From positions 1,376,192 through 1,440,191 of the forward strand of contig NZ_CP061302.1 in NCBI RefSeq assembly GCF_018687675.1: a stretch of DNA of 64,000 nt, given 5' to 3'. Each line of letters starts with the position of its first letter. The stretch's first letter is position 1. This DNA comes from Polynucleobacter sp. MG-Unter2-18 (lineage in GTDB: Bacteria; Pseudomonadota; Gammaproteobacteria; Burkholderiales; Burkholderiaceae). The translations under genes and the position numbers were made by a program. The notes under the pieces were generated by a model that was given only the letters and a program-made list of their open reading frames with translations, did no database searches and was not told the origin of the DNA. Below are positions 1 through 7,797 of this stretch, piece by piece.

Positions 1-801
1 AAAGATTTAGGACAAAACGTCATTGTTGAAAATAAAGGTGGCGCTGGTGGCAATATTGCCGCTGAATTTGTAGCGCAAGCACCAGCAGATGGCTATACCA
101 TCATGCTCGCCTCCGGCAGTATGCTTACCGTGAATCCTAGTTTATATAAAAGATTGCCAGTAAATTACAGCAAAGATTTTGTGAATATTACTAATGTTGC
201 TAGCGGCCCCATGTTGCTATCTGTCAGCAGCAAAATCCCTGTTAAGAACTTAAATGAATTTATTACCTATGCAAAAACTAAGGATCTGAATTTTGGCTCT
301 GCAGGCATTGGAAGCCAAGTTCATATGGCTGCTGAAAACTTAACTTATTCCGCCAATATCCCAGCGACCCATGTGCCTTATAAGGGTGAATCTGCTGCTA
401 TCAATGATTTAGTATCGGGACAAATAGACTTTATGGTTGGCAATCTTACTGCAGCAACAGGTTTTGCAAAAGCCGGTCAAATTAAGCCAATTGCCGTAAC
501 TAGCGCTAAACGTGTCAAGCAACTTCCCGATGTTCCTACAGTTGCCGAAAGTGGCATACCTGGTTTTGAGAGTACTGGTTGGTTTGGTTTAGTGGCACCG
601 GCCAACACACCTAAGGTCATTACGGACAAAATCTATGACGCCACTGTTAAGGCAGTGAAGTCTGAAGCTATGCAAAAGAGCTTGGATTTGAATGGCTTAA
701 CTGCAATAGCGAATACTCAGAAAGAATTTGATGCTCAGATCAAAGCTGAATCAGCTAACTGGGAAAAAGTAATTAAGGGTCGCAACATTAGCACCCAGTA
801 A
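1..801 (+). CDS. Bug/TctC-family tripartite tricarboxylate transporter substrate-binding protein, 5' truncated
   Basis: The reading frame is open from base 1, so the window starts inside the gene and the signal peptide and first part of lobe 1 are missing; 266 codons remain. The residues V-E-N-K-G-G-A-G-G-N-I-A-A near codons 9-21 and the D-G-Y-T stretch just after are typical of Bug receptors, as are the later V-P-Y-K-G and D-V-P-T-V-A-E-S-G motifs. Such proteins are periplasmic binding components for carboxylates (family knowledge); the ligand cannot be read from sequence. It is convergent with the TauE/fumarase operon and ends at a strong hairpin terminator. Confidence 0.93.
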   Translation, partial: KDLGQNVIVENKGGAGGNIAAEFVAQAPADGYTIMLASGSMLTVNPSLYKRLPVNYSKDFVNITNVASGPMLLSVSSKIPVKNLNEFITYAKTKDLNFGSAGIGSQVHMAAENLTYSANIPATHVPYKGESAAINDLVSGQIDFMVGNLTAATGFAKAGQIKPIAVTSAKRVKQLPDVPTVAESGIPGFESTGWFGLVAPANTPKVITDKIYDATVKAVKSEAMQKSLDLNGLTAIANTQKEFDAQIKAESANWEKVIKGRNISTQ

Positions 802-820
802 AAATTACTAGCGGAATATA

Positions 821-846
821 AAAAGCGAGGATTAATCCTCGCTTTT
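821..846. terminator. Intrinsic terminator, probably bidirectional
   Basis: An 11-bp perfect stem (AAAAGCGAGGA / TCCTCGCTTTT) with a four-base TTAA loop lies 20 bases after the TctC-family stop. A-tract and T-tract on either side let it work on both strands, and the convergent TauE-family gene ends 20 bases further on. Confidence 0.85.
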
Positions 847-865
847 TATTTGCCCTGGAAATATT

Positions 866-1609
866 TTACGTGATCTGTCTAAACAATAACATTGAACCCG
901 CAAATACTAATATTGACCCATAGGCTATACGCATAGAAGTATTGCTTAGCTTAGTGTGAACATGGGAGCCCACCCAAATACCCAAGAAAGTTACTGGCAT
1001 TAGGCAAACTGCAAGGCCGATTACCTCCCAACTTAAGATGAGTCCTGTTACCAGCATTAAGGTAAGACGCAAAAATGTCAGCATAAAAATAGCAAATGCC
1101 ATGGTTGCGCGCAGCACCTTTGGATTAGTAATCCGCAAACCAAGATAGGAAACGTATAGTGGGCCTCCGGTAGCAAATAGTGCAGTAAATACACCCCCGA
1201 AAAAACCAGAAGGTATCGCCCACCACCTGCTAATCGGATCGAAAGTTTCTACATTTCTCATCACTAATACACGTATGCCATTGATGGCTGCAAATATCCC
1301 GAGAATTAGCAGTAAAGGTTCGCTTGGCGCCTTTACTAACAAGAAGATTCCCAAGATCATCCCGACTATGCTGAAAGGAAATAGCCATTTTAATTCTTGG
1401 ATATTTGCATCGCCAGATGACTTTCTGCCGATATAAAGTGAGGCGCAGATATCAATGATGACCATCATTGGAACTACAACTTTAAGAGGGTACATTTGCA
1501 CCAGCAAGGGGACAGCCACTATTGACGAGCCGAATCCAGAAACTCCAAAGATGAAGAATCCACAAAGAACTACTAGAGCTGCAAGCGCAAATGAAACCGG
1601 CTCAATCAA
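866..1609 (-). CDS. TauE/SafE-family membrane permease
   Basis: This 247-residue protein is almost wholly hydrophobic, with about seven to eight membrane segments, and begins with the G-x-x-x-F-G-V-S-G-F-G-S-S-I-V-A-V-P motif typical of TauE/SafE permeases (around residues 17-35). The family moves organic or sulfur-containing anions across the inner membrane; the substrate here is unknown. It is the last gene of the operon that starts at the Fe-S subunit, 10 bases after the flavoprotein stop. The best start I see is a TTG at 1609 with a weak ribosome site, so the N-terminus is uncertain. A role in moving the acid used by the operon is inference. Confidence 0.85.
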   Translation of the reverse strand: MIEPVSFALAALVVLCGFFIFGVSGFGSSIVAVPLLVQMYPLKVVVPMMVIIDICASLYIGRKSSGDANIQELKWLFPFSIVGMILGIFLLVKAPSEPLLLILGIFAAINGIRVLVMRNVETFDPISRWWAIPSGFFGGVFTALFATGGPLYVSYLGLRITNPKVLRATMAFAIFMLTFLRLTLMLVTGLILSWEVIGLAVCLMPVTFLGIWVGSHVHTKLSNTSMRIAYGSILVFAGSMLLFRQIT

Positions 1610-1619
1610 TTCAAAGATA

Positions 1620-3338
1620 TTAAGCCTCTACTAAAATAGTCTCGCCCGGTTTGACCATCGTAAATTGAACGGGTCTGTTTTCAATTTCTAAACCTCGAGA
1701 TTGCAGATAGACTGCCGTGAAATAGGACTCTTCCAAAGATCCTGCATCAGGAAAATCCTCACGATAGTGTGCCCCTCTTGAGTTTTCACGAGAAAGAGCG
1801 GCCTCCGTGACAGACTTGCTCACCAAAATGAGATTATTTAGATTCATCCAATCCTGCCATGTAATGCTGTACTGCCTTTGGATATCACCCACTCCCATTT
1901 GGTCTAACTGCTGACCTAACTGATCTAACTTAGTACGAGCACGTAACAAACTTTCTCTTGTTCTAGAGATACCCACGTCATCCCACATACATTCTGCCAA
2001 GGCATCTCGAATCAATTCAATATCGCCTGCCGGCCTCTCTAATGGAGCCTCATGCGCCTTGATACTAGCGCGCACCACTTCCATATTGCACTCTTGTAAA
2101 GTTTGAGACATCACCCAATGTGCCATTTCCTCGCCAGCTATACCGCCATATACAGTGGAGTTAGCTACACCGTTACCACCTAGGCGATTTGCTCCGTGCA
2201 CCCCGCCAGTATCTTCACCTGCAGCAAATAAGCCTGGTAACTCTGTGCTGCAGTCCGCCTTGAAGATTAATCCACCCATCATGTAATGCGCAGTGGGCAC
2301 TACCTCTACTAGATCTCCTGCCAAATCAAAGCCGCTGTCTGCACATCGCTCAACCATACCTTTAAATTGCTTGCGCACATTATCAGGACCTAAGTGACTC
2401 ATCTGAATATAGACACCGCCATTAGGAGTAGATCTACCTGCACGAATTTCAGAATTAATCGATCGCGAAACGATATCCCGAGTAGCACGCTCATTGCGCG
2501 GATCGTAGTTACCCATGAAGCGTTCTTTATTGCCGTTGAGCAAATATCCACCTGCGCCACGCAACCCTTCCTCAAGCACGGTTCCCGTCATCCTAGTGCC
2601 AGGTCCCGCCAGTAAGCCGGTAGGATGAAATTGCACCATCTCCATATCGCGCAAAGTAAGACCTGCACGAAGTGCCATAGCCAAGCCATCACAACTCTTA
2701 TCACCCGATGGTGTGTGGTACTTGTACATAGTAGGTCCACCACCTGTGGCTAGCAGAACTGCCTTTGCTCGCACCAGGGTAAATTGACCAGTCGTCATAT
2801 CGAGCATTAATACACCAGCGAGAGACTTTCCATCAGCACTATGAATTAACTCGACTGCCCTATGCTCCTCAAGTCGATGAATTCCTCTCGCCCATACCTG
2901 CTCAGCCAGTCGACTGATAATTTCAATTCCAGTTAAATCGCCCTTGTGAACTGTCCGGTCAAAAGTTTGACCCGCAAATGCTTTTTGATGAACTGTGCCA
3001 TCTGGATTGCGATCAAAGAAACAGCCGAGCTCATTCTCAAGCTCACGAATACGTTCAACCGACTTATTTACCAATGTCCATGCCAACTCTTGGTCCGACA
3101 ACCATTTACCACCTTCGATTGTGTCCATAAAATGACGTTCAACAGAGTCGCCCTCTGCTAGCGCCACGTTATAACCACCTTGCACCATACGAGTACAACC
3201 ACATTTACCCAGCAATCCTTTTACGGCAATGGTGATATGTAGATTTGGGTTAGTTTGATGGGCGTGCAGAGCTGCAAAAAGCCCTGCGCCACCAGAACCT
3301 AGAATGAGAATGTCTGTCTCAAGAGTGGTGATATTCAT
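1620..3338 (-). CDS. Succinate dehydrogenase/fumarate reductase-type flavoprotein subunit
   Basis: The 572-residue protein has the FAD-binding G-S-G-G-A-G at residues 14-19 and the catalytic set of the SdhA/FrdA/NadB family: H238 in F-H-P-T-G, R287 in T-R-D-I-V-S-R, H351 in T-A-H-Y-M-M-G-G and R385 in A-N-R-L-G-G-N. It should interconvert succinate and fumarate (or a close analogue) and pass electrons to the Fe-S subunit. The position that carries the FAD-linking His in E. coli FrdA/SdhA appears to be Cys48 here, so the flavin may be bound non-covalently. It overlaps the fumarase beta gene by 4 bases (ATGA) and ends the catalytic part of the operon. Substrate identity is not proven. Confidence 0.88.
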   Translation of the reverse strand: MNITTLETDILILGSGGAGLFAALHAHQTNPNLHITIAVKGLLGKCGCTRMVQGGYNVALAEGDSVERHFMDTIEGGKWLSDQELAWTLVNKSVERIRELENELGCFFDRNPDGTVHQKAFAGQTFDRTVHKGDLTGIEIISRLAEQVWARGIHRLEEHRAVELIHSADGKSLAGVLMLDMTTGQFTLVRAKAVLLATGGGPTMYKYHTPSGDKSCDGLAMALRAGLTLRDMEMVQFHPTGLLAGPGTRMTGTVLEEGLRGAGGYLLNGNKERFMGNYDPRNERATRDIVSRSINSEIRAGRSTPNGGVYIQMSHLGPDNVRKQFKGMVERCADSGFDLAGDLVEVVPTAHYMMGGLIFKADCSTELPGLFAAGEDTGGVHGANRLGGNGVANSTVYGGIAGEEMAHWVMSQTLQECNMEVVRASIKAHEAPLERPAGDIELIRDALAECMWDDVGISRTRESLLRARTKLDQLGQQLDQMGVGDIQRQYSITWQDWMNLNNLILVSKSVTEAALSRENSRGAHYREDFPDAGSLEESYFTAVYLQSRGLEIENRPVQFTMVKPGETILVEA

Positions 3339-3946
3339 GAGGCAATTCCTAAGCTCTTTAGTACGGCCTCTTTCTTGCGTGCAACGTCACTTTTTACTTC
3401 TTGATAAATACTACCGCCGTGACTATCCATCGCTACTAGCAAAGGTCCAAAATCTTTAATCTTGAAACGCCAGAGAGACTCTGGATTGAGATCATCCATA
3501 TCCACATCTTCAATTTGCTCAATCCACGTTGTCTCTAGCGCTGCTGTGCCTCCGATAATTGCTAGATACACGCCACCAATTTCCTGAAAAGCTGCCGCAG
3601 ATTCTTCTCGCATACCGCCCTTACCGACAATCATTCGTACGCCATTCTCGGTCATCAGTGGACGCGTAAAACGCTCCATGCGATCTGATGTGGTTGTACC
3701 AATACAGATTGCTTGATATCCAGCTGGGAATTCCTCACTCACTACTACCTTGCGCACATTAGGAGCCGTATGAATCACTGCATGACCATGGAGATCAAAG
3801 CGAGTTTTTCGACCCTTATCAAACATATGAATTTGCGTAGCATCCCGAATACCAAATAAGGTGTTTTGCAGAGTCACTGTGTCATTAATACGTAGTTTTC
3901 GAATATCTGATTCGCTAACAGGGGTTGGAAGCTTGTAATGGGCCAT
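3335..3946 (-). CDS. Class I fumarase/tartrate dehydratase-type hydro-lyase, beta subunit
   Basis: The 203-residue protein matches the beta domain of iron-sulfur class I fumarases (TtdB or FumA C-terminal part): the H-G-H-A motif near residue 52, the T-T-T-S-D-R-M substrate loop near residue 92 and the V-G-K-G-G-M motif near residue 112. It forms the active enzyme with the alpha subunit encoded 8 bases upstream. The likely reaction is reversible hydration of fumarate to malate; mesaconate or tartrate are possible alternatives because the family is promiscuous. The stop overlaps the flavoprotein start, so the products are likely made together. Confidence 0.88.
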   Translation of the reverse strand: MAHYKLPTPVSESDIRKLRINDTVTLQNTLFGIRDATQIHMFDKGRKTRFDLHGHAVIHTAPNVRKVVVSEEFPAGYQAICIGTTTSDRMERFTRPLMTENGVRMIVGKGGMREESAAAFQEIGGVYLAIIGGTAALETTWIEQIEDVDMDDLNPESLWRFKIKDFGPLLVAMDSHGGSIYQEVKSDVARKKEAVLKSLGIAS

Positions 3947-3954
3947 CTTGATCC

Positions 3955-4830
3955 CTAGAAACCGTAAGTCACGCCATCAGGCGTAAAGGTTGCTCGCGCT
4001 CTACGCGCTGAGTGGCACTGCATATTTACGGCTACTGGATTTAAGGTGATATGAGTATGGGCAAGCTCCACATGAACAGCAAACGCTGTGCCGTCACCAC
4101 CCAGGCCTTGCGGGCCAATACCTAATTTGTTCACAGCAGCAGTTAATTCTTGCTCTAGCTTAGCACCTTCTTCATCACTGCACACACTACCCAATGCTCT
4201 TGTAGCAGCACACTTGGCCATCGCAACACATTGCTCAGAGGTGCCACCGATACCAACACCGACGATGGTTGGCGGACAAGTCTTGCCTCCCGCAGAAACA
4301 ACACTATCAATAACAAAGGCTTTAACACCATTAATTCCATCAGCAGGAATGGCCATCTTCAAAAAAGAATTGTTTTCTGAACCGCTTCCTTTTGGGACCA
4401 TCTCGATTTCAATCATCTCATCATCATCACAAAAATCGATGCTGATTGCCGGCATATCAATACCGCAGGATGTGTGATTATTCTTGCGCGTGATGGGATG
4501 CACTACTGAAGAACGTAATGGGTATTCAGTAGTTGCACGCTCGCAACCTTTACGAATCGCCGCCTTGAGTTCCATGCCATCTAGTTGCACATTACGGCCA
4601 ATCTTGACTTTATAAATTGGTAAGCCAGTGTCTTGGCAAAGTAAATTATCCTCACGCTCTGCAACAGCAATGTTGGTGATCATAGTTTTGAGAACCACCT
4701 GTGCACGCGCATCTGATTCACCTTGATTTAAGCGCTCAATACCGGCTTTAACATCATCTGGAAGCACCTTTAAGGCGCGTATGTAGAGCTCCTTGCAAGC
4801 CTCTTCAACTGCTTTCATTTGCAACTGCAT
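3955..4830 (-). CDS. Class I fumarase/tartrate dehydratase-type hydro-lyase, alpha subunit
   Basis: The 291-residue protein is the [4Fe-4S]-carrying alpha part of a class I fumarase. Cys65 (in C-Q-D-T-G), Cys185 (in T-C-P-P-T) and Cys272 (in Q-C-H-S) have about the spacing of the three cluster cysteines in fused FumA, so they are the likely ligands. G-S-G-S-E-N at 148-153 is another family motif. In enterobacterial FumA both parts are one chain; here they are two genes, as in TtdAB and the two-subunit fumarases. It lies 11 bases after the second membrane anchor. Oxygen sensitivity of the cluster is a known family trait. Confidence 0.88.
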   Translation of the reverse strand: MQLQMKAVEEACKELYIRALKVLPDDVKAGIERLNQGESDARAQVVLKTMITNIAVAEREDNLLCQDTGLPIYKVKIGRNVQLDGMELKAAIRKGCERATTEYPLRSSVVHPITRKNNHTSCGIDMPAISIDFCDDDEMIEIEMVPKGSGSENNSFLKMAIPADGINGVKAFVIDSVVSAGGKTCPPTIVGVGIGGTSEQCVAMAKCAATRALGSVCSDEEGAKLEQELTAAVNKLGIGPQGLGGDGTAFAVHVELAHTHITLNPVAVNMQCHSARRARATFTPDGVTYGF

Positions 4831-4841
4831 AAATTACCCAA

Positions 4842-5201
4842 TCAATTTGCCAAATACAAAAATAAGAGGCCGCAAGCAATACCGAACAAAATAGCCACTT
4901 GGGTCCAAGCCTTACGAAGTCCGCGCCATGGACCAAACTCAATCATGATGAGTCGAATTCCGCCCACCAAATGGATCGCTAACAAAATAACCAAAACCCA
5001 CTCACCGACTTTAAAGACCCAAAAGTCCGTTAAGCCCAGATAGCGCTCAAACCCACTGGCGCCACGCAAAGACTGAGAAAGCATCAAAAAATGTAAGGGG
5101 ATGAAGCAAGCCAGTAGCAGGCCGGAAAAGCGATGGCATGCATATGCAAAGTAAGAGAGATGAGACTTTGCGCGTAAATCAAGCTTTGGCCTTGGGCTCA
5201 T
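4842..5201 (-). CDS. Succinate dehydrogenase-type membrane anchor, SdhC-like
   Basis: This 119-residue protein has three predicted membrane helices and the H-R-F-S-G motif near residue 23 and H-L-V-G-G-I-R near residue 87, both typical of cytochrome b subunits of succinate dehydrogenase. The His residues in helices one and three are the candidate haem ligands. It anchors the flavoprotein/Fe-S pair to the inner membrane and passes electrons to or from quinone. It overlaps the preceding anchor gene by 4 bases (ATGA). Assignment to the C or D type is not secure. Confidence 0.8.
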   Translation of the reverse strand: MSPRPKLDLRAKSHLSYFAYACHRFSGLLLACFIPLHFLMLSQSLRGASGFERYLGLTDFWVFKVGEWVLVILLAIHLVGGIRLIMIEFGPWRGLRKAWTQVAILFGIACGLLFLYLAN

Positions 5202-5548
5202 AACGCACCGCCGGAATAGACACCAACGACTGCGGTGGTCCCTAGAATGAGTATAAGAACTGCAAGCAGCGAAGATAGAGCTTTAGAAATAAACCCCTTG
5301 GAAAACGTTTCTTCAAGAATATTCGCCAATCCAATCGGCGCATGCACAAAGCAGGCCAAAACAAAAATCTCATAAAAAATAGCAAAAGCAATATTGCCTT
5401 GGGTGCGCCCCAGAATCTCTTCAGCAGTTAAGCCACCGCGTATTGCATAGAAAATAATGACGAGGTGGATGCTGACGCAAAGACCTAAAACCATAGCGCT
5501 GATTCTTTGGGCATACCAAAACTTTGCCTGCATCACGGCTTGACTCAT
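5198..5548 (-). CDS. Succinate dehydrogenase/fumarate reductase-type membrane anchor, second subunit
   Basis: The 116-residue protein has three hydrophobic segments. R-I-S-A-M near residue 15, a His in the first helix and F-V-H-A-P near residue 73 resemble the cytochrome subunits of quinone-linked succinate/fumarate enzymes. I start it at the ATG at 5548 because this overlaps the Fe-S subunit stop as ATGA, the same coupling used elsewhere in the operon; an in-frame GTG at 5560 is the alternative. Together with the next gene it gives the usual two-anchor arrangement. Confidence 0.78.
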   Translation of the reverse strand: MSQAVMQAKFWYAQRISAMVLGLCVSIHLVIIFYAIRGGLTAEEILGRTQGNIAFAIFYEIFVLACFVHAPIGLANILEETFSKGFISKALSSLLAVLILILGTTAVVGVYSGGAL

Positions 5549-6276
5549 AACTTGCCCCACTTACTTCCTCGTACAGCAGCTCTTGCTACTAACTTTTTCA
5601 ACCCAGCAATACTGGCTGTAGGCTCAAGTTTCTTAGGACAACGCTCTGTACAGGATCCCTGCGTATGACATGCGTGGCAACCTTCATCACCAGCAACGGC
5701 ACGTAGGCGATCTAATTGCTGTACATCACGCACATCATTCGTTAAGGTCCAAGCGCGATTTAGGGCAGCTGGGCCGAGATAGTTAGGGCGGCTCTGCACA
5801 ACTTCACAAGAGGAGTAGCACACTCCACAACCGATACATTCGATACCGGCATTAGCTAATTGACGTTCAGGTGACTGCGGCTCTACTCTTGAAAAATCAT
5901 CATGACGGGTTTTATCTCCCTTAAAAAAACCAACCGCACCCTTCCACTTATTAAAGAACTCTCGCATATCGGTAGCAAGGTCTTTAATGACTGGTAGATT
6001 ATTCAGAGGGGCAATCTCTAGAGAATCCCCTTCAACAATTTGGGAAACGTGAGTTCGACAGGTCCAGCGAGCAACGCCGTTGACTGTCATGGCGCAAGAG
6101 CCACACATACCCACCCGACAAGCGAATCGGTAGCTAAGAGTTGGATCTAGCTTGCGCTGAATAAAGGTAACGACATCTAGTACCGTTTGATTTGGATTGC
6201 GAGGCACCAAATACTCAACAAACTCACCCTCTTGAGCACCGCGCCAAACTTTGACTTTGAGATCTGTATTAGACAT
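5545..6276 (-). CDS. Succinate dehydrogenase/fumarate reductase iron-sulfur subunit
   Basis: The 243-residue protein carries the three cluster sites of SdhB/FrdB: [2Fe-2S] by C53, C58, C61 and C73; [4Fe-4S] by C147, C150, C153 and C157; and the [3Fe-4S] region by C203, C209 and C213, with an additional Cys at 200. It relays electrons between the flavoprotein and quinone. The frame is open far upstream to 6534, but that part overlaps the LysR gene on the other strand and matches nothing; the ATG at 6276 starts directly on the conserved domain. It is the first gene of the seven-gene operon. The residue after C157 is Glu where most relatives have Pro. Confidence 0.9.
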   Translation of the reverse strand: MSNTDLKVKVWRGAQEGEFVEYLVPRNPNQTVLDVVTFIQRKLDPTLSYRFACRVGMCGSCAMTVNGVARWTCRTHVSQIVEGDSLEIAPLNNLPVIKDLATDMREFFNKWKGAVGFFKGDKTRHDDFSRVEPQSPERQLANAGIECIGCGVCYSSCEVVQSRPNYLGPAALNRAWTLTNDVRDVQQLDRLRAVAGDEGCHACHTQGSCTERCPKKLEPTASIAGLKKLVARAAVRGSKWGKL

Positions 6277-6358
6277 GAGCTCATTATATCGATAGATAGT
6301 AAAAAATAAATCGAATATAATTTTCTTTGAGATAAATAAATAATTTATATTAAATTCC
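6277..6358. promoter_or_regulatory. Divergent promoter/operator region between LysR gene and fumarase-SQR operon
   Basis: The 82-base gap is very AT-rich. It holds an interrupted palindrome AATTTA-TAT-TAAATT at 6342-6356, ending two bases before the LysR ATG, and a smaller palindrome TATCGATA at 6287-6294 close to the Fe-S gene. Such dyads between a LysR gene and its divergent target are the usual place for regulator binding. Which dyad is used, and the exact promoters, cannot be told by eye. Confidence 0.5.
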
Positions 6359-7258
6359 ATGTCCAGCATAAAAGTACTCAAGAATTTTTTAGCCATTTCA
6401 AGGCATAAGAGCGTGGCAGCGGCTGCACGTGAAATAGGCCTCACGGCCGCTGCCGCTGGACAGCAATTGCAACAACTAGAAGCGGATATTGGTGTGGAGC
6501 TATTTGATAGAACAAAGCGCTCTATGACCCTCAATCATCATGGCAGATCCTTGGTTGAGCCCATTCAAGAAATCATTGCGCGCTACGAGGCCCTAGGATC
6601 GGACTTTAAATCTGAACTCAGCGGCACCATTGTTCTGGGCGCACTGGTCTCAACCTTAATGGGCGCCTTTGGAAATACCTTAAATGAGCTCAAGCAGAAC
6701 TACCCAGAACTTGAAATTAAACTCATTGCAGGCCTATCTAGCAACTTTTTAGAGCAAGTCATTGAAGGCAGCTTAGATGCAGCAATAGTGACTGAGTCAC
6801 CCTATGCCTTACCCCAAAATGTTCAATGGACGGAGCTATATACAGAGCCCATGATTGTGATCTATCCAGCAATCAAAAATAAGAAAGGATTTACACCAAA
6901 GGAGTTGGCGAATCAATTTCCGTTCATCCGTTTTGAGCGAAATACATGGACAGGCCATCTCGTAGATCAAACCATTCGGGCGAATAAGTTAAGCATTAAA
7001 GAAGGTATGGAGCTCAATTCTGTAGAGGCAATCATTGAGCTTGTAAGACAAGGGCTTGGATATTCCATTGTTCCCAAGCTAGCCAACGTTTCTTGGGAAA
7101 ACGACCGCCAATTGAAGATATCTGCATTGCCTGGAAAAACAATTTATCGAAAAGTTGGTTTACTAGAAAAACGCAAACATTCTCGTGAAAATATCACCCA
7201 AGAGATTAAGAAATACTTCCTAGATGAAGTTATTGCAAAGAGAAAAACCACCCCATAG
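6359..7258 (+). CDS. LysR-family transcriptional regulator
   Basis: The 299-residue protein has the N-terminal winged helix-turn-helix of LysR regulators (about residues 3-60, with S-V-A-A-A-A-R-E-I-G and the L-F-D-R-T-K-R wing) followed by a two-lobed effector-binding domain. It is transcribed away from the succinate-dehydrogenase-like/fumarase operon with an 82-base spacer, so by the common LysR pattern it probably controls that operon and itself in response to a small acid. No clear Shine-Dalgarno precedes the ATG; the palindrome at 6342-6356 occupies that place, which hints at repression of its own translation or transcription. Confidence 0.9.
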   Translation: MSSIKVLKNFLAISRHKSVAAAAREIGLTAAAAGQQLQQLEADIGVELFDRTKRSMTLNHHGRSLVEPIQEIIARYEALGSDFKSELSGTIVLGALVSTLMGAFGNTLNELKQNYPELEIKLIAGLSSNFLEQVIEGSLDAAIVTESPYALPQNVQWTELYTEPMIVIYPAIKNKKGFTPKELANQFPFIRFERNTWTGHLVDQTIRANKLSIKEGMELNSVEAIIELVRQGLGYSIVPKLANVSWENDRQLKISALPGKTIYRKVGLLEKRKHSRENITQEIKKYFLDEVIAKRKTTP

Positions 7259-7266
7259 GGTGGTTT
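7245..7266 (-). terminator. Intrinsic terminator for the minus-strand Rap1a/DUF3300 genes
   Basis: A 9-bp stem (AAACCACCC / GGGTGGTTT) with a four-base loop overlaps the end of the LysR gene. The T-run follows it on the minus strand (GGTTTTTCTC), so it is oriented to end transcripts coming from 7412-8913. On the plus strand there is no T-run. Confidence 0.65.
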
Positions 7267-7411
7267 GAAAAATAAATCTATGGAGGTACTACCTAAGAAT
7301 GAACAACAACTTCATCGTATTCCATTGAAATTCTCCCCCAATTCAGTTTTGCTTACTTAATGTGCGTAATGCCTCATATTGGTGCAATGGGCGTTGATGC
7401 CTAAGCGCCTG

Positions 7412-7780
7412 CTATTTACAAGGATACTTTGCCTCAAAGAATCGAATCAATGTCTTGGCTGCGCGCTCCTGATTGAATTGGGGATTATTTTGGTTCCAAG
7501 CCAAGAACTCCTGAAGAATAACTTCCCTGGTGCCAGCTTCCGATGAGAAACAAATACTCATCTTTTGTTTTGAATTGCGATTAGCAAGATAAGCCTGATA
7601 AACACCCTCTCCAAAACCAAAGCAAAAGTTCTGAGCATCCGCATCGTTGAGGTTTTTGCATAGCTCAACCAATGCAGTAGTGGAGGCATCATTTTTAGGC
7701 AGGTCGGACTGAGCAAAAGCATTTACCTGCGACAGCAAGACTGCACCAATGACAAGTGGGATTATCCGGAATAGTTTCAT
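7412..7780 (-). CDS. Secreted Rap1a/Tai-like domain protein
   Basis: The 122-residue protein starts with a signal peptide (K-L-F-R-I then a hydrophobic run, cleavage probably after A-F-A near residue 23). The mature part has conserved Cys at about 41, 53, 77 and 121 and the pattern L-C ... F-C-F-G-F-G-E-G-V-Y-Q-A-Y ... I-C-F ... Y-P-C seen in the Rap1a/Tai immunity-like family, probably two disulfides. In Serratia, Rap1a is an immunity protein for a type VI effector, but many members stand alone with no known role, and no effector gene is seen here. It follows the DUF3300 gene by 17 bases and likely shares its transcript. Confidence 0.7.
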   Translation of the reverse strand: MKLFRIIPLVIGAVLLSQVNAFAQSDLPKNDASTTALVELCKNLNDADAQNFCFGFGEGVYQAYLANRNSKQKMSICFSSEAGTREVILQEFLAWNQNNPQFNQERAAKTLIRFFEAKYPCK

Positions 7781-7797
7781 AGTGTCTTCTTTAGAGA

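Noticed and set aside
6277..6534. N-terminal extension of the Fe-S subunit frame
   Set aside because: The extension lies opposite the LysR gene, is Ala/Cys-rich without family likeness, and the ATG at 6276 begins right at the conserved domain.
7279..7330. Short ORF after a GGAGGT motif in the LysR/Rap1a gap
   Set aside because: The frame has only about 10 codons before a stop and no sign of conservation or structure.
7412..7780. Toxin-immunity pair with the neighbouring gene
   Set aside because: The neighbour is a DUF3300 lipoprotein with no toxin features; only the domain likeness of one protein suggests immunity.
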